A DNA stretch of 36,609 nt, from positions 1 through 36,609 of the forward strand of contig JABFGF010000017.1 of NCBI GenBank assembly GCA_013112635.1. Reading direction: 5' to 3'. A model generated the notes under the pieces. That model was given only the letters and a program-made list of their open reading frames with translations, did not search any database and had not been told where the DNA came from. Numbering within the stretch: the first letter of the stretch is position 1; each line of letters opens with the position of its first letter. This document shows positions 1 to 5,749 of this stretch, one piece after another. The DNA comes from Calditrichota bacterium. Its GTDB lineage: Bacteria; Calditrichota; Calditrichia; Calditrichales; J004. The position numbers and the translations under genes are program-made.

Positions 1-73
1 CATCAATATTGTTGGTTTGTCCAATATAATATGTACCAAACTCAACCGACTCAATCAGGTAAACGTAGAACAT
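1..73 (-). CDS. GIY-YIG nuclease family protein, 5' part (runs off window)
   Basis: This is the N-terminal part of a small GIY-YIG endonuclease-like protein; the ATG is at 73 on the minus strand and the gene leaves the window at base 1. A good ribosome site (AGGAG, 4 nt before the ATG) lies directly after the terminator hairpin. The visible peptide begins MFYVYLIES and contains YYIGQT, the two halves of the GIY-YIG core (here VYL and YIG). It is identical, base for base, to the start of the second copy at 430, because both lie in a 127-bp direct repeat. Whether this copy is intact cannot be seen. GIY-YIG domains cut DNA, but small stand-alone family members mostly have no known role. Confidence 0.75.
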   Translation of the reverse strand, partial: MFYVYLIESVEFGTYYIGQTNNID

Positions 74-85
74 AATACTCCTAAA

Positions 86-117
86 ACAAAAAAAGCCCGG
101 TAAATTTACCAGGCTTT
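86..117 (-). terminator. Intrinsic terminator copy after the tRNA-Glu remnant
   Basis: On the minus strand AAAGCCTGGTAAA pairs with TTTACCGGGCTTT (one internal mismatch) and is followed by a run of seven T. It is identical to the terminator at 443-474. Here it follows only a decayed tRNA, so it would stop transcripts running out of the frameshifted GIY-YIG gene. Confidence 0.7.
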
Positions 118-118
118 G

Positions 119-191
119 TAGTCCCAATCCCGATTTATCGGGAGAACCCTTGTCGTCCACGATGCAATCGGGATGTCCTATGCCCTGTCAG
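119..191 (-). pseudogene. Degenerate tRNA-Glu (3' two thirds recognisable)
   Basis: This is where tRNA-Glu should lie in the duplicated unit (476-548 minus 357). Compared with the intact gene, the blocks TAGGACA (174-180), CGACAAGGGTTC (144-155; CGACAGGGGTTC in the intact tRNA) and TTGGGACTA (119-127) occur in the same order. The gap between the first two blocks is 18 nt here and 17 nt in the intact gene. The 8 nt that should form the T-loop end and 3' T-stem are replaced by a 16-nt perfect palindrome (128-143), so the T-arm cannot form. The 5' acceptor half is not recognisable. The same bases encode the C-terminus of the GIY-YIG pseudogene in its restored frame. The homology is read by eye from matching blocks. 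Confidence 0.6.
128..143. repeat. 16-nt perfect palindrome inserted in tRNA remnant
   Basis: TCCCGATTTATCGGGA has two 7-nt arms with a 2-nt centre. It sits exactly where the direct repeat with 358-484 ends and where intact tRNA-Glu has 8 nt of T-arm. On the minus strand it supplies the TAA stop of the GIY-YIG reading frame. Confidence 0.8.
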
Positions 192-430
192 CCCGAAAGA
201 TTTTAATGTTTCTTTTCTGCTTTTTAGATTTTTGATCCTTCTTTCTTCCCTCATGGCTTCACTGCGGGTGGTATAAGTTTTATAGGCTATCAGTTTCCAT
301 GGTGTCTATTTTTAGTGTATTTGCATCTTCCAGCATTGTGATAATTATTAACCCTTTCATCAATATTGTTGGTTTGTCCAATATAATATGTACCAAACTC
401 AACCGACTCAATCAGGTAAACGTAGAACAT
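135..430 (-). pseudogene. GIY-YIG nuclease family gene with a -1 frameshift
   Basis: Translation starts at ATG 430 (minus) after an AGGAG ribosome site. The product begins MFYVYLIES with YYIGQT and runs to KNRHHGN, stopping at 290-292. The expected continuation of this family is present in another frame: after about position 302 it reads WKLIAYKTYTTRSEAMREE and onward through RRIKNLKSRK and SFGLTGHRTSR to a stop at 135-137. Restoring one C in the CACCATGG context (about 297-304) joins the two halves into a protein of about 98 residues, close to the usual length of these small nucleases. The restored C-terminus (GHRTSRLHRGRQGFSR) is encoded by the decayed tRNA-Glu. Either the gene is dead or the site is a sequencing or assembly error. 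It directly follows the terminator of the tRNA cluster, so it must rely on read-through or its own promoter. Confidence 0.8.
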
Positions 431-484
431 AATACTCCTAAAACAAAAAAAGCCCGGTAAATTTACCAGGCTTTGTAGTCCCAA
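358..484. repeat. Direct repeat copy B (partner of 1-127)
   Basis: This stretch is identical to bases 1-127. It contains, on the minus strand, the last 9 nt of intact tRNA-Glu, the terminator, and the ribosome site and first 24 codons or so of the GIY-YIG gene. Together with copy A it defines a 357-bp tandem period. Confidence 0.95.
443..474 (-). terminator. Intrinsic terminator of the tRNA cluster
   Basis: The minus strand carries the stem AAAGCCTGGTAAA / TTTACCGGGCTTT followed by TTTTTTT, starting one base after the 3' end of tRNA-Glu. It is a convincing Rho-independent terminator for the Pro-Arg-His-Glu transcript. Confidence 0.85.
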
Positions 485-548
485 GGGGATTCGAACCCCT
501 GTCGCCGCCGTGAAAGGGCGGTGTCCTAGGCCTCTAGACGATGGGACC
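476..548 (-). tRNA. tRNA-Glu (anticodon TTC)
   Basis: The minus strand folds as a standard cloverleaf: acceptor GGTCCCA paired with TGGGACT (one G-U at the end), D-arm, anticodon stem CCGCC/GGCGG with loop CTTTCAC giving anticodon TTC, and T-arm AGGGG TTCGAAT CCCCT. The discriminator is A and CCA is not encoded, consistent with the CCA-adding enzyme at 8682-10076. It is the last tRNA of the cluster, and its 3' 9 nt are part of the direct repeat. Confidence 0.95.
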
Positions 549-569
549 TTGCTTTTTAAAAATCTTTTG

Positions 570-643
570 GGTGAGTGATGGGGTTCGAACCCACGACCCC
601 CAGGACCACAACCTGGTGCTCTAACCAACTGAGCTACACTCAC
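570..643 (-). tRNA. tRNA-His (anticodon GTG)
   Basis: The acceptor stem GTGAGTG/CACTCAC is preceded by G and followed by discriminator C, the G-1:C73 pair typical of tRNA-His. The anticodon stem CCAGG/CCTGG encloses the loop TTGTGGT with anticodon GTG. The T-loop is TTCGAAC. CCA is not encoded as part of the gene. It is the third gene of the minus-strand cluster. Confidence 0.95.
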
Positions 644-660
644 CATAAATTTTTTTCTTG

Positions 661-734
661 TACGCCCTGAAGGATTCGAACCTTCGACCTACTGCTTAGA
701 AGGCAGTTGCTCTATCCAGCTGAGCTAAGGGCGC
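661..734 (-). tRNA. tRNA-Arg (anticodon TCT)
   Basis: The acceptor GCGCCCT pairs with AGGGCGT (terminal G-U), the D-arm contains AGCTCAGCTGGATAGAGC, the anticodon stem ACTGC/GCAGT holds the loop CTTCTAA (anticodon TCT), and the T-arm contains GGTTCGAAT. Second gene of the cluster. Confidence 0.95.
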
Positions 735-754
735 AAAGCCCTAAAATATTTCAG

Positions 755-829
755 TCGGGGTGAGAGGATTCGAACCTCCGACCCCCTGCTCCCAAGGCAG
801 GTGCGCTAACCAGGCTGCGCCACACCCCG
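755..829 (-). tRNA. tRNA-Pro (anticodon TGG)
   Basis: The acceptor CGGGGTG/CACCCCG has the C1-G72 pair typical of bacterial tRNA-Pro. The anticodon stem CCTGC/GCAGG carries the loop CTTGGGA (anticodon TGG), and the T-arm contains AGGTTCGAATCCT. It is the first tRNA of the cluster, about 30 nt downstream of the -10 box. Confidence 0.95.
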
Positions 830-858
830 AATGATTCTCTATTTAAATAGAGTCGATA

Positions 859-887
859 AATATAACTAGATGAAAATTATATGTCAA
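859..887 (-). promoter_or_regulatory. Sigma-70-type promoter of the tRNA cluster
   Basis: On the minus strand TTGACA (887-882) and TATATT (864-859) are separated by exactly 17 nt, 30 nt before tRNA-Pro. This is close to the housekeeping consensus, as expected for stable-RNA genes. A 16-nt perfect palindrome (CTCTATTTAAATAGAG, 837-852) covers the expected transcription start. Confidence 0.7.
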
Positions 888-898
888 TAAAAATATGG

Positions 899-1498
899 CT
901 AATTATTAAGTTTTTTTAGGAATTTTTTAAGCTCATTTATTGCTTTTCCTCTGTGACTAATTTTATTCTTTTCTTCGGTATTTAGCTGTGCAAATGTCTT
1001 TTGCAATTCATCAATATAAAAAAGTGGATCATATCCAAATCCATTTGTACCTACAGGTTTTTCAATAATCCTGCCATTACAAATTCCTTCAAATACTTTT
1101 TCTTGAAATTGATCTTTATAAACAATTACACTTTTAAAAAATGCTTGTCTTTGTTTGTCCGGAATTGAAGTGATATTTTTAATCAGGAGAGAATTATTTT
1201 CTAAATATGTAGCATTTTCCCCTGCATATCGTGCTGAGTGAACACCGGGTTCATTATTTAATGCTGGTACTATTAAGCCGGAATCATCGGCGATAACAGC
1301 TTGTTTAAAAGTGTCAAAATATGCCCTGGCTTTTATTAAAGCATTATCTAAAAATGTTTGTCCGGTTTCCTCTACTTTCGGAATATACACCTCTTTGATG
1401 CTGTTTAAAGAAGTAAGTTCAATGTATGGGAGTTGTATAAGGTGAGCTACTTCTTTTGCTTTTCCGTCATTTGTTGTCGCAAAGATTATTTTGATCAT
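899..1498 (-). CDS. rdgB: Non-canonical purine NTP pyrophosphatase (XTP/dITP diphosphatase)
   Basis: This is a cytosolic house-cleaning enzyme of the RdgB/HAM1 family that hydrolyses dITP, ITP and XTP to monophosphates, keeping deaminated purines out of DNA and RNA. The 199-residue length is typical. Family motifs are all visible: the N-terminal substrate loop TTNDGKAKEV (residues 8-17), ADDSGL near residue 71, SARYAGENA near 88, GFGYDPLF near 155, and SHRGKA near the C-terminus. The ATG at 1498 gives the expected N-terminus MIKIIFATTN although no clear Shine-Dalgarno sequence precedes it. It is divergent from the small membrane protein at 1578, and its 3' end faces the promoter of the tRNA cluster. 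Confidence 0.95.
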   Translation of the reverse strand: MIKIIFATTNDGKAKEVAHLIQLPYIELTSLNSIKEVYIPKVEETGQTFLDNALIKARAYFDTFKQAVIADDSGLIVPALNNEPGVHSARYAGENATYLENNSLLIKNITSIPDKQRQAFFKSVIVYKDQFQEKVFEGICNGRIIEKPVGTNGFGYDPLFYIDELQKTFAQLNTEEKNKISHRGKAINELKKFLKKLNN

Positions 1499-1577
1499 TT
1501 TGCATAAAATTTATTAATAAAACTTAATTTTAAATTTTTGTACCGATTCTATTAATATTCCAATTAACAGAGTAAAA

Positions 1578-1871
1578 ATGAAAAAGATATTAACAGGATT
1601 TCTTTTTTTTATTGTAATTGTATTTATACAAGCTCTCTATATTGATTACCGCTTAAGTGATCAATTGAATAAAATTGGAAATAATCAATTGATACTTTCC
1701 CAAAAAGTTGAAATTCTTGAGATGCAAACAGATGTTGTGACTATAAAATTAGAAGACACACCTTTGAAACTCAGGAAAAAAGCGCCCCATCCACTACCCG
1801 CGCTTGTGTCGTCAGATACCTCTTTTCAATCTGGTTATGTTGGAGATTTTCTTCTGGCTGGAAACGACTGA
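1578..1871 (+). CDS. Small single-pass membrane protein, unknown function
   Basis: I do not recognise this 97-residue protein. It starts MKKILTGFLFFIVIVFIQALY, a lysine-rich start followed by one hydrophobic helix (about residues 4-21) that could be a membrane anchor or uncleaved signal. A hydrophilic stretch of heptad-like character follows (about 28-58, LNKIGNNQLILSQKVEILE), suggesting a short coiled coil outside the membrane. The tail is proline-rich in the middle and has no cysteine or metal motifs. It converges on the ECF sigma factor gene, with 12 bp between stops. Normal-looking codon use and the clean signal-like N-terminus favour a real gene. Confidence 0.6.
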   Translation: MKKILTGFLFFIVIVFIQALYIDYRLSDQLNKIGNNQLILSQKVEILEMQTDVVTIKLEDTPLKLRKKAPHPLPALVSSDTSFQSGYVGDFLLAGND

Positions 1872-1883
1872 TTATTTTTAAAA

Positions 1884-2453
1884 CTAAAATAATTTCCCAC
1901 GCAATGATTTATTCAACATCTCCCTGGCTCTGAAAATTCTTGCTTTAACAGTCCCTAATGGCAGGTCCAGATCTTCAGATATTTGTTCGTAGCTATATTC
2001 TTTCTGATGTCTCATTTCAATCACGATGCGATATTTTTCGGGCAGTTGGTCAATTGCGGTGCGGATAATACTTTTTCTTTCCTCGGCAACTAAATCAAAC
2101 TCTACATCCGGTTCAGGGTCAGCATATTCCTGTTTTATTTCATCGTCTTTGTATTTTATGGATTCGTCCATCGAGTAAGTTTTTAGTTTTCTTTTTCTAA
2201 AAAAATCGATGCAGTTATTGGTGGCAATTTTAAATAGCCAAGTAGAAAATGCATATTCTTCATTAAAGGAATTTATTGACTTGTAGGCTTTTATGAAGGC
2301 TTCCTGGGTAAGGTCTTCTGCTTCCTGTTTATTACGCACCATTCTATAAACAATGCTGTAAACCACATCTTTATACAGAAGTATTAATTTATCGTATGCT
2401 TTGCTATCGCCAGATTTTGCTTTACGAACCAGTTCAACATCGTCTTTTTTCAA
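1884..2453 (-). CDS. ECF-family RNA polymerase sigma factor (RpoE-like)
   Basis: This 189-residue sigma-70 family protein has the two-domain ECF layout. Region 2 runs from about residue 20 to 90, with the helix containing EDLTQEAFIKAYKSI and then TWLFKIATNNCIDFFRKRK (promoter -10 contact and melting). Region 4 covers about 125-180, with LPEKYRIVIEMRHQ and the helix-turn-helix YEQISEDLDLPLGTVKARI that reads the -35 element. Such factors direct polymerase to stress or envelope regulons. No anti-sigma gene is adjacent: the neighbours are a convergent small membrane protein and the divergent nnr gene, so its control is not visible here. A minus-strand TTGACA at 2562-2567 lies upstream but has no convincing -10. 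Confidence 0.92.
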   Translation of the reverse strand: MKKDDVELVRKAKSGDSKAYDKLILLYKDVVYSIVYRMVRNKQEAEDLTQEAFIKAYKSINSFNEEYAFSTWLFKIATNNCIDFFRKRKLKTYSMDESIKYKDDEIKQEYADPEPDVEFDLVAEERKSIIRTAIDQLPEKYRIVIEMRHQKEYSYEQISEDLDLPLGTVKARIFRAREMLNKSLRGKLF

Positions 2454-2652
2454 TTCATTGCCTTTAAAGGGTAAAGAAATTTGTTTGTTGCCTGTTACAC
2501 CTGAAATTAGTTAAGTTTTATCCTAAAAGCAGACCTAAAAGTAAATATTTGCCCCTTATAATGTCAAGGTAGAATTATTTTAAGTTCAGATATTTATTTC
2601 CTTTTCAGACAGACATAACAATTGTTTACAAAATAAGGATAAAATTACTGAT

Positions 2653-4200
2653 ATGTTAAATGTTGTTTCAACTTCCGAAATGCGTGAAATGGATCAGCGG
2701 GCAATAACTGAATTTGGAATCCCCGGAATTGTTTTAATGGAAAATGCCGGAAGGAATTCTGCTGAAGCAATTTTGGAAAAGTGCGATTCTGAACAAATTT
2801 ATTCTGTTGTGATTATTGCCGGCAAGGGTAATAATGGAGGTGATGGATTTGTAATTGCACGTTACCTGGCAAAGAATGACATTGATGTAGTAGTTTATCT
2901 TGCCGCTAAAAAGGATTCTATAAGCGGAGATGCACTGACCAATATACAAATTAATCTTAATAGTGATATTGAGATTATTGAAATAGATTCTGCTTCACAA
3001 ATTAGTCCACAGGTTGAAGAATTTATTATTGTAGATGCTTTACTGGGTACAGGTATTTCCGGATCTGTAAAAAATCTTTATAGTGAACTGATTGAATGGA
3101 TCAATGAACAAAATGGCTTTGTTTTTTCAATTGATATACCATCAGGATTAAGTGGCGATTTTGCTGAAGTACGTGGCCCGGTAGTTGAAGCAGATATAAC
3201 TCTGACGATGGGTTTGCCAAAACTTAGCCATTATTTCCACCCGGCCAGTTTTTTTGTTGGTGATCTGGAAGTCATTGATATTGGTTTTCCCCTTGAAATA
3301 GAACAAGATCCTAAAATAAACATCCAGCTTATTGATGAAACCGATCTACTGTTTGAATTGCCTGAGGCGAATTTACATAAACACAGCGCCGGACGGGTTT
3401 TTATTTTGGGCGGCTCAACTGGGATGACAGGGGCAGTGGTATTAGCCGCAAAAGGTGCATCGCTTTCCGGGGCCGGGTTAGTTGCCTGCGGTGTAGCAGA
3501 ATCTTTAAATCCTGTTATGGAAAATAAACTGACAGAGCAAGTGAGCGACTCTTTAGGAGAGATAAAACCAGGTGTACTTGGGATGCAAGCTTTAGGCCAG
3601 GTAAAGGAAAAAATTGAGTGGTGTCACTCAGTTTTAATCGGGCCGGGAATAGGGCGGGATGATAATACTTTTGAACTTGTTGATCAGGCAATCCACCATG
3701 CACTAAAACAGAAAAAGAAAATAATAATAGATGCTGATGCGCTTTATTTTCTTGCAAAGAAGCCAGATTTAATACAATTGTTGGATAACAATGTTGTTCT
3801 TACACCGCACCATGGTGAATTCATTCGACTATTTCCCAAAGCAAAGAAATCACTGAAATCTCAACCATGGAAAGCTTTACAGGATTTTAATAAACAATGT
3901 AAAGCAGTTACAAACCTTAAGGGTGCTCCATCAATGGTTGGTGAAAAGCAGGACGGAATTTTTATTAACTCTACAGGTAATCCGGGATTAGCAAAAGGCG
4001 GCAGTGGTGATCTACTCGCCGGAATGATCGCAGGTTTTTTAGCTGGTGGAATGGATTTAATGGAAGCTTCAGTCGCGTCAAATTTTATCCATGGCAAAGC
4101 TGCAGATAATGCCGCTGAAAAGTGGGGAATGCGATCGTTTTCAATGGATAATTTGATGGATGAAATTAAGTTTGTTTTCAAAGAACTGTATAATCAATAA
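2653..4200 (+). CDS. nnr: Bifunctional NAD(P)H-hydrate repair enzyme (epimerase + dehydratase)
   Basis: This enzyme repairs hydrated NADH and NADPH: the N-terminal YjeF-type domain epimerises S/R-NAD(P)HX and the C-terminal ribokinase-like domain dehydrates the S form using ADP. The 515-residue length matches the fused bacterial form. The epimerase half shows MENAGRN near residue 30, the nucleotide loop AGKGNNGGDGFV near 56-67, and DALLGTGISG near 128. The dehydratase half shows GGSTGMTGA near 253, TPHHGE near 386, and NPGLAKGGSGDLLAG with the catalytic Asp453. nadE follows 22 bp later on the same strand, pairing NAD repair with NAD synthesis. An AAGGAT about 13 nt before the ATG may serve as ribosome site. 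Confidence 0.95.
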   Translation: MLNVVSTSEMREMDQRAITEFGIPGIVLMENAGRNSAEAILEKCDSEQIYSVVIIAGKGNNGGDGFVIARYLAKNDIDVVVYLAAKKDSISGDALTNIQINLNSDIEIIEIDSASQISPQVEEFIIVDALLGTGISGSVKNLYSELIEWINEQNGFVFSIDIPSGLSGDFAEVRGPVVEADITLTMGLPKLSHYFHPASFFVGDLEVIDIGFPLEIEQDPKINIQLIDETDLLFELPEANLHKHSAGRVFILGGSTGMTGAVVLAAKGASLSGAGLVACGVAESLNPVMENKLTEQVSDSLGEIKPGVLGMQALGQVKEKIEWCHSVLIGPGIGRDDNTFELVDQAIHHALKQKKKIIIDADALYFLAKKPDLIQLLDNNVVLTPHHGEFIRLFPKAKKSLKSQPWKALQDFNKQCKAVTNLKGAPSMVGEKQDGIFINSTGNPGLAKGGSGDLLAGMIAGFLAGGMDLMEASVASNFIHGKAADNAAEKWGMRSFSMDNLMDEIKFVFKELYNQ

Positions 4201-4222
4201 AAAGAAACAAGGATTCAAAACA

Positions 4223-5038
4223 ATGCTAAAAATAAATCCCGAATGGATAAGTAAGGTTCTCGAATTATTTATCCGCGAGGAGCTTATAAAAATTGGTGTA
4301 ACCAAAGCAACTTTTGGTCTTTCCGGAGGTGTGGACTCGGCTGTAGTGGCTTGTTTGGCACAACGCGCCCTGGGTTGCGAAAATGTGCATGCATTGATTA
4401 TGCCGTATCGATTAAGCAATCCGCAAAGCCAGGAGCATGCTGAATTGCAGGCCAAAGCAATCAACATTTCATTTGATGTTGTTGATATTTCTGAACCTGT
4501 TGATGCGTTTTTTAAAACTATGGAAGATGCAGATAGTTTGCGCCGTGGCAATAAAATGGCACGCGAGAGAATGTGTCATTTGTACGATTATTCATCCAAA
4601 TCCGGTGCATTGGTTTTGGGCACAAGCAATAAAACAGAATTGCTTTTGGGATATGGAACAATTTTTGGAGATTTGGCCAGTGCTATTAATCCAATTGGTG
4701 ATTTGTATAAATCGCAAATTTGGGACTTGGCAAGATATCTTGATGTACCAAAAGAAATAATCGAAAAAGCGCCATCTGCAGATTTATGGGAAGGCCAAAC
4801 TGATGAAGAGGAGTTGGGTTATTCCTACAATCATATCGACCAACTATTATATTATCTGGTGGATGAACGTTATCCGGAAGAATTTATTTTGGAACATGGT
4901 TACAATCAGGAAACAATTAATGATATTAAAATGAGAATTCAGCGCAGCCAATTTAAACGAAGGCCACCGGTTATTGCCAAGCTTTCTAACCGTACAATAA
5001 ATCAGGATTTTCGTTATTGCCGTGATTGGGGGGCTTAG
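4223..5038 (+). CDS. nadE: NH3-dependent NAD+ synthetase
   Basis: It catalyses the last step of NAD synthesis, amidating deamido-NAD with ammonia and ATP. The 271-residue product lacks a glutaminase domain, so it is the ammonia-dependent form. The ATP-pyrophosphatase loop FGLSGGVDSAVV is near residue 35, and GTSNKTELLLGYGTIFGD (about 135-155) and SADLWEGQTDEEELG (about 175-190) are the typical synthetase motifs. I chose ATG 4223, preceded by AAGGA about 10 nt upstream, over the in-frame ATG at 4160, which would overlap nnr and add 21 lysine-rich residues not expected in the family. It lies between nnr and rsmI in a tightly packed block; rsmI begins 3 bp after its stop. Confidence 0.93.
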   Translation: MLKINPEWISKVLELFIREELIKIGVTKATFGLSGGVDSAVVACLAQRALGCENVHALIMPYRLSNPQSQEHAELQAKAINISFDVVDISEPVDAFFKTMEDADSLRRGNKMARERMCHLYDYSSKSGALVLGTSNKTELLLGYGTIFGDLASAINPIGDLYKSQIWDLARYLDVPKEIIEKAPSADLWEGQTDEEELGYSYNHIDQLLYYLVDERYPEEFILEHGYNQETINDIKMRIQRSQFKRRPPVIAKLSNRTINQDFRYCRDWGA

Positions 5039-5041
5039 CGT

Positions 5042-5749
5042 TTGGAGAATATTGAAAATGCTTTATACTTGGTCGCAACACCAATCGGAAATCTTTCCGA
5101 TATTTCTTACCGCGCTGTTCATATTTTAAAATCTGTGGATTTAATTGCTGCTGAAGACACACGCACATCTTCCGTTTTGATGAACCATTATCTTATTAAG
5201 ACGCCCTTAAAAAGTTATCACAGCCACAATATCCCAACGCAAACCCCAAGGCTAATCGAAAAACTAAAAGCCGGTGAATCGATTGCGCTAATTTCAGATG
5301 CAGGCACACCGGGTATTTCGGATCCCGGATATAACTTGGTTTGTGCTTGTGTGGAAAATGGAATCCGGGTTATTCCAATACCAGGTGCTTCGGCATTTAT
5401 TTCAGCTTTAATTTCTTCTGGTCTGCCGACCCAACGCTTTGTTTTTGAAGGGTTTTTGCCACACAAAAAAGGTCGTAAAACACGTATTGAATCTTTGATT
5501 GATGAAACCCGCACAATGGTTTTTTATGAATCCCCACATCGCATTCACAAAACATTAGATCAATTGGCCGAAGCTTTTGGAGATAGAAAATGCGTCCTTG
5601 CACGTGAAATAAGCAAGAAATTTGAAGAATTTATTTCTGGCACATTTGCAGAATTGATCGAGTCGGTAAAAGACAAAAAAGTAAAAGGTGAGTTAGTGCT
5701 TGTGGTTGAAGGAAATACTAAAAAACCATTACGAATTAAAAATTATTAA
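5042..5749 (+). CDS. rsmI: 16S rRNA (cytidine1402-2'-O)-methyltransferase
   Basis: This SAM-dependent enzyme methylates C1402 in the decoding centre of 16S rRNA. The 235-residue protein belongs to the tetrapyrrole-methylase fold: LVATPIGNLSDIS (residues 9-21), AAEDTRTS near 38, SDAGTPGISDPG near 81-92, PIPGASAFISALISSGLP near 110-127, and FYESPHRI near 160. Translation starts at TTG 5042; no in-frame ATG is available nearby, and a G-rich stretch lies about 10 nt upstream. The last five codons (RIKNY) lie inside the left arm of the inverted repeat that frames the next gene, so the native C-terminus was probably replaced or trimmed when that element arrived. The catalytic domain itself looks complete. 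Confidence 0.94.
   Translation: MENIENALYLVATPIGNLSDISYRAVHILKSVDLIAAEDTRTSSVLMNHYLIKTPLKSYHSHNIPTQTPRLIEKLKAGESIALISDAGTPGISDPGYNLVCACVENGIRVIPIPGASAFISALISSGLPTQRFVFEGFLPHKKGRKTRIESLIDETRTMVFYESPHRIHKTLDQLAEAFGDRKCVLAREISKKFEEFISGTFAELIESVKDKKVKGELVLVVEGNTKKPLRIKNY

Larger units (their letters stand above)
1..127. repeat. Direct repeat copy A (partner of 358-484)
   Basis: Bases 1-127 are identical to 358-484 (offset 357). The repeat may extend left past the window edge. On the minus strand it contains the last 9 nt of a tRNA-Glu, a terminator hairpin, a ribosome site and the start of a GIY-YIG gene. It ends abruptly inside the T-arm of the tRNA sequence. Confidence 0.95.

Noticed and set aside
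290-646. A 118-residue reading frame covering tRNA-His, tRNA-Glu and the GIY-YIG start as one protein
   Set aside because: Its first 65 or so residues are the translation of two perfect tRNA genes and the terminator. Only the part from ATG 430 has a ribosome site and GIY-YIG motifs.
1578-2453. The 97-residue membrane protein as the anti-sigma factor of the ECF sigma gene
   Set aside because: It is on the opposite strand and convergent, lacks a zinc-binding His/Cys motif and has its membrane helix at the very N-terminus with the soluble part probably outside, the wrong topology.
2539-2567. TTGACA on the minus strand upstream of the ECF sigma factor as a sigma-70 promoter
   Set aside because: At 17-nt spacing the -10 is TTACTT, a poor match. 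An ECF-type self-regulated promoter is equally possible, and neither is supported well enough to list.
4141-4551. Antisense reading frame of 136 codons over nadE
   Set aside because: It lies opposite the conserved NAD synthetase motifs, has no ribosome site and no recognisable features. It is a shadow of the real gene.
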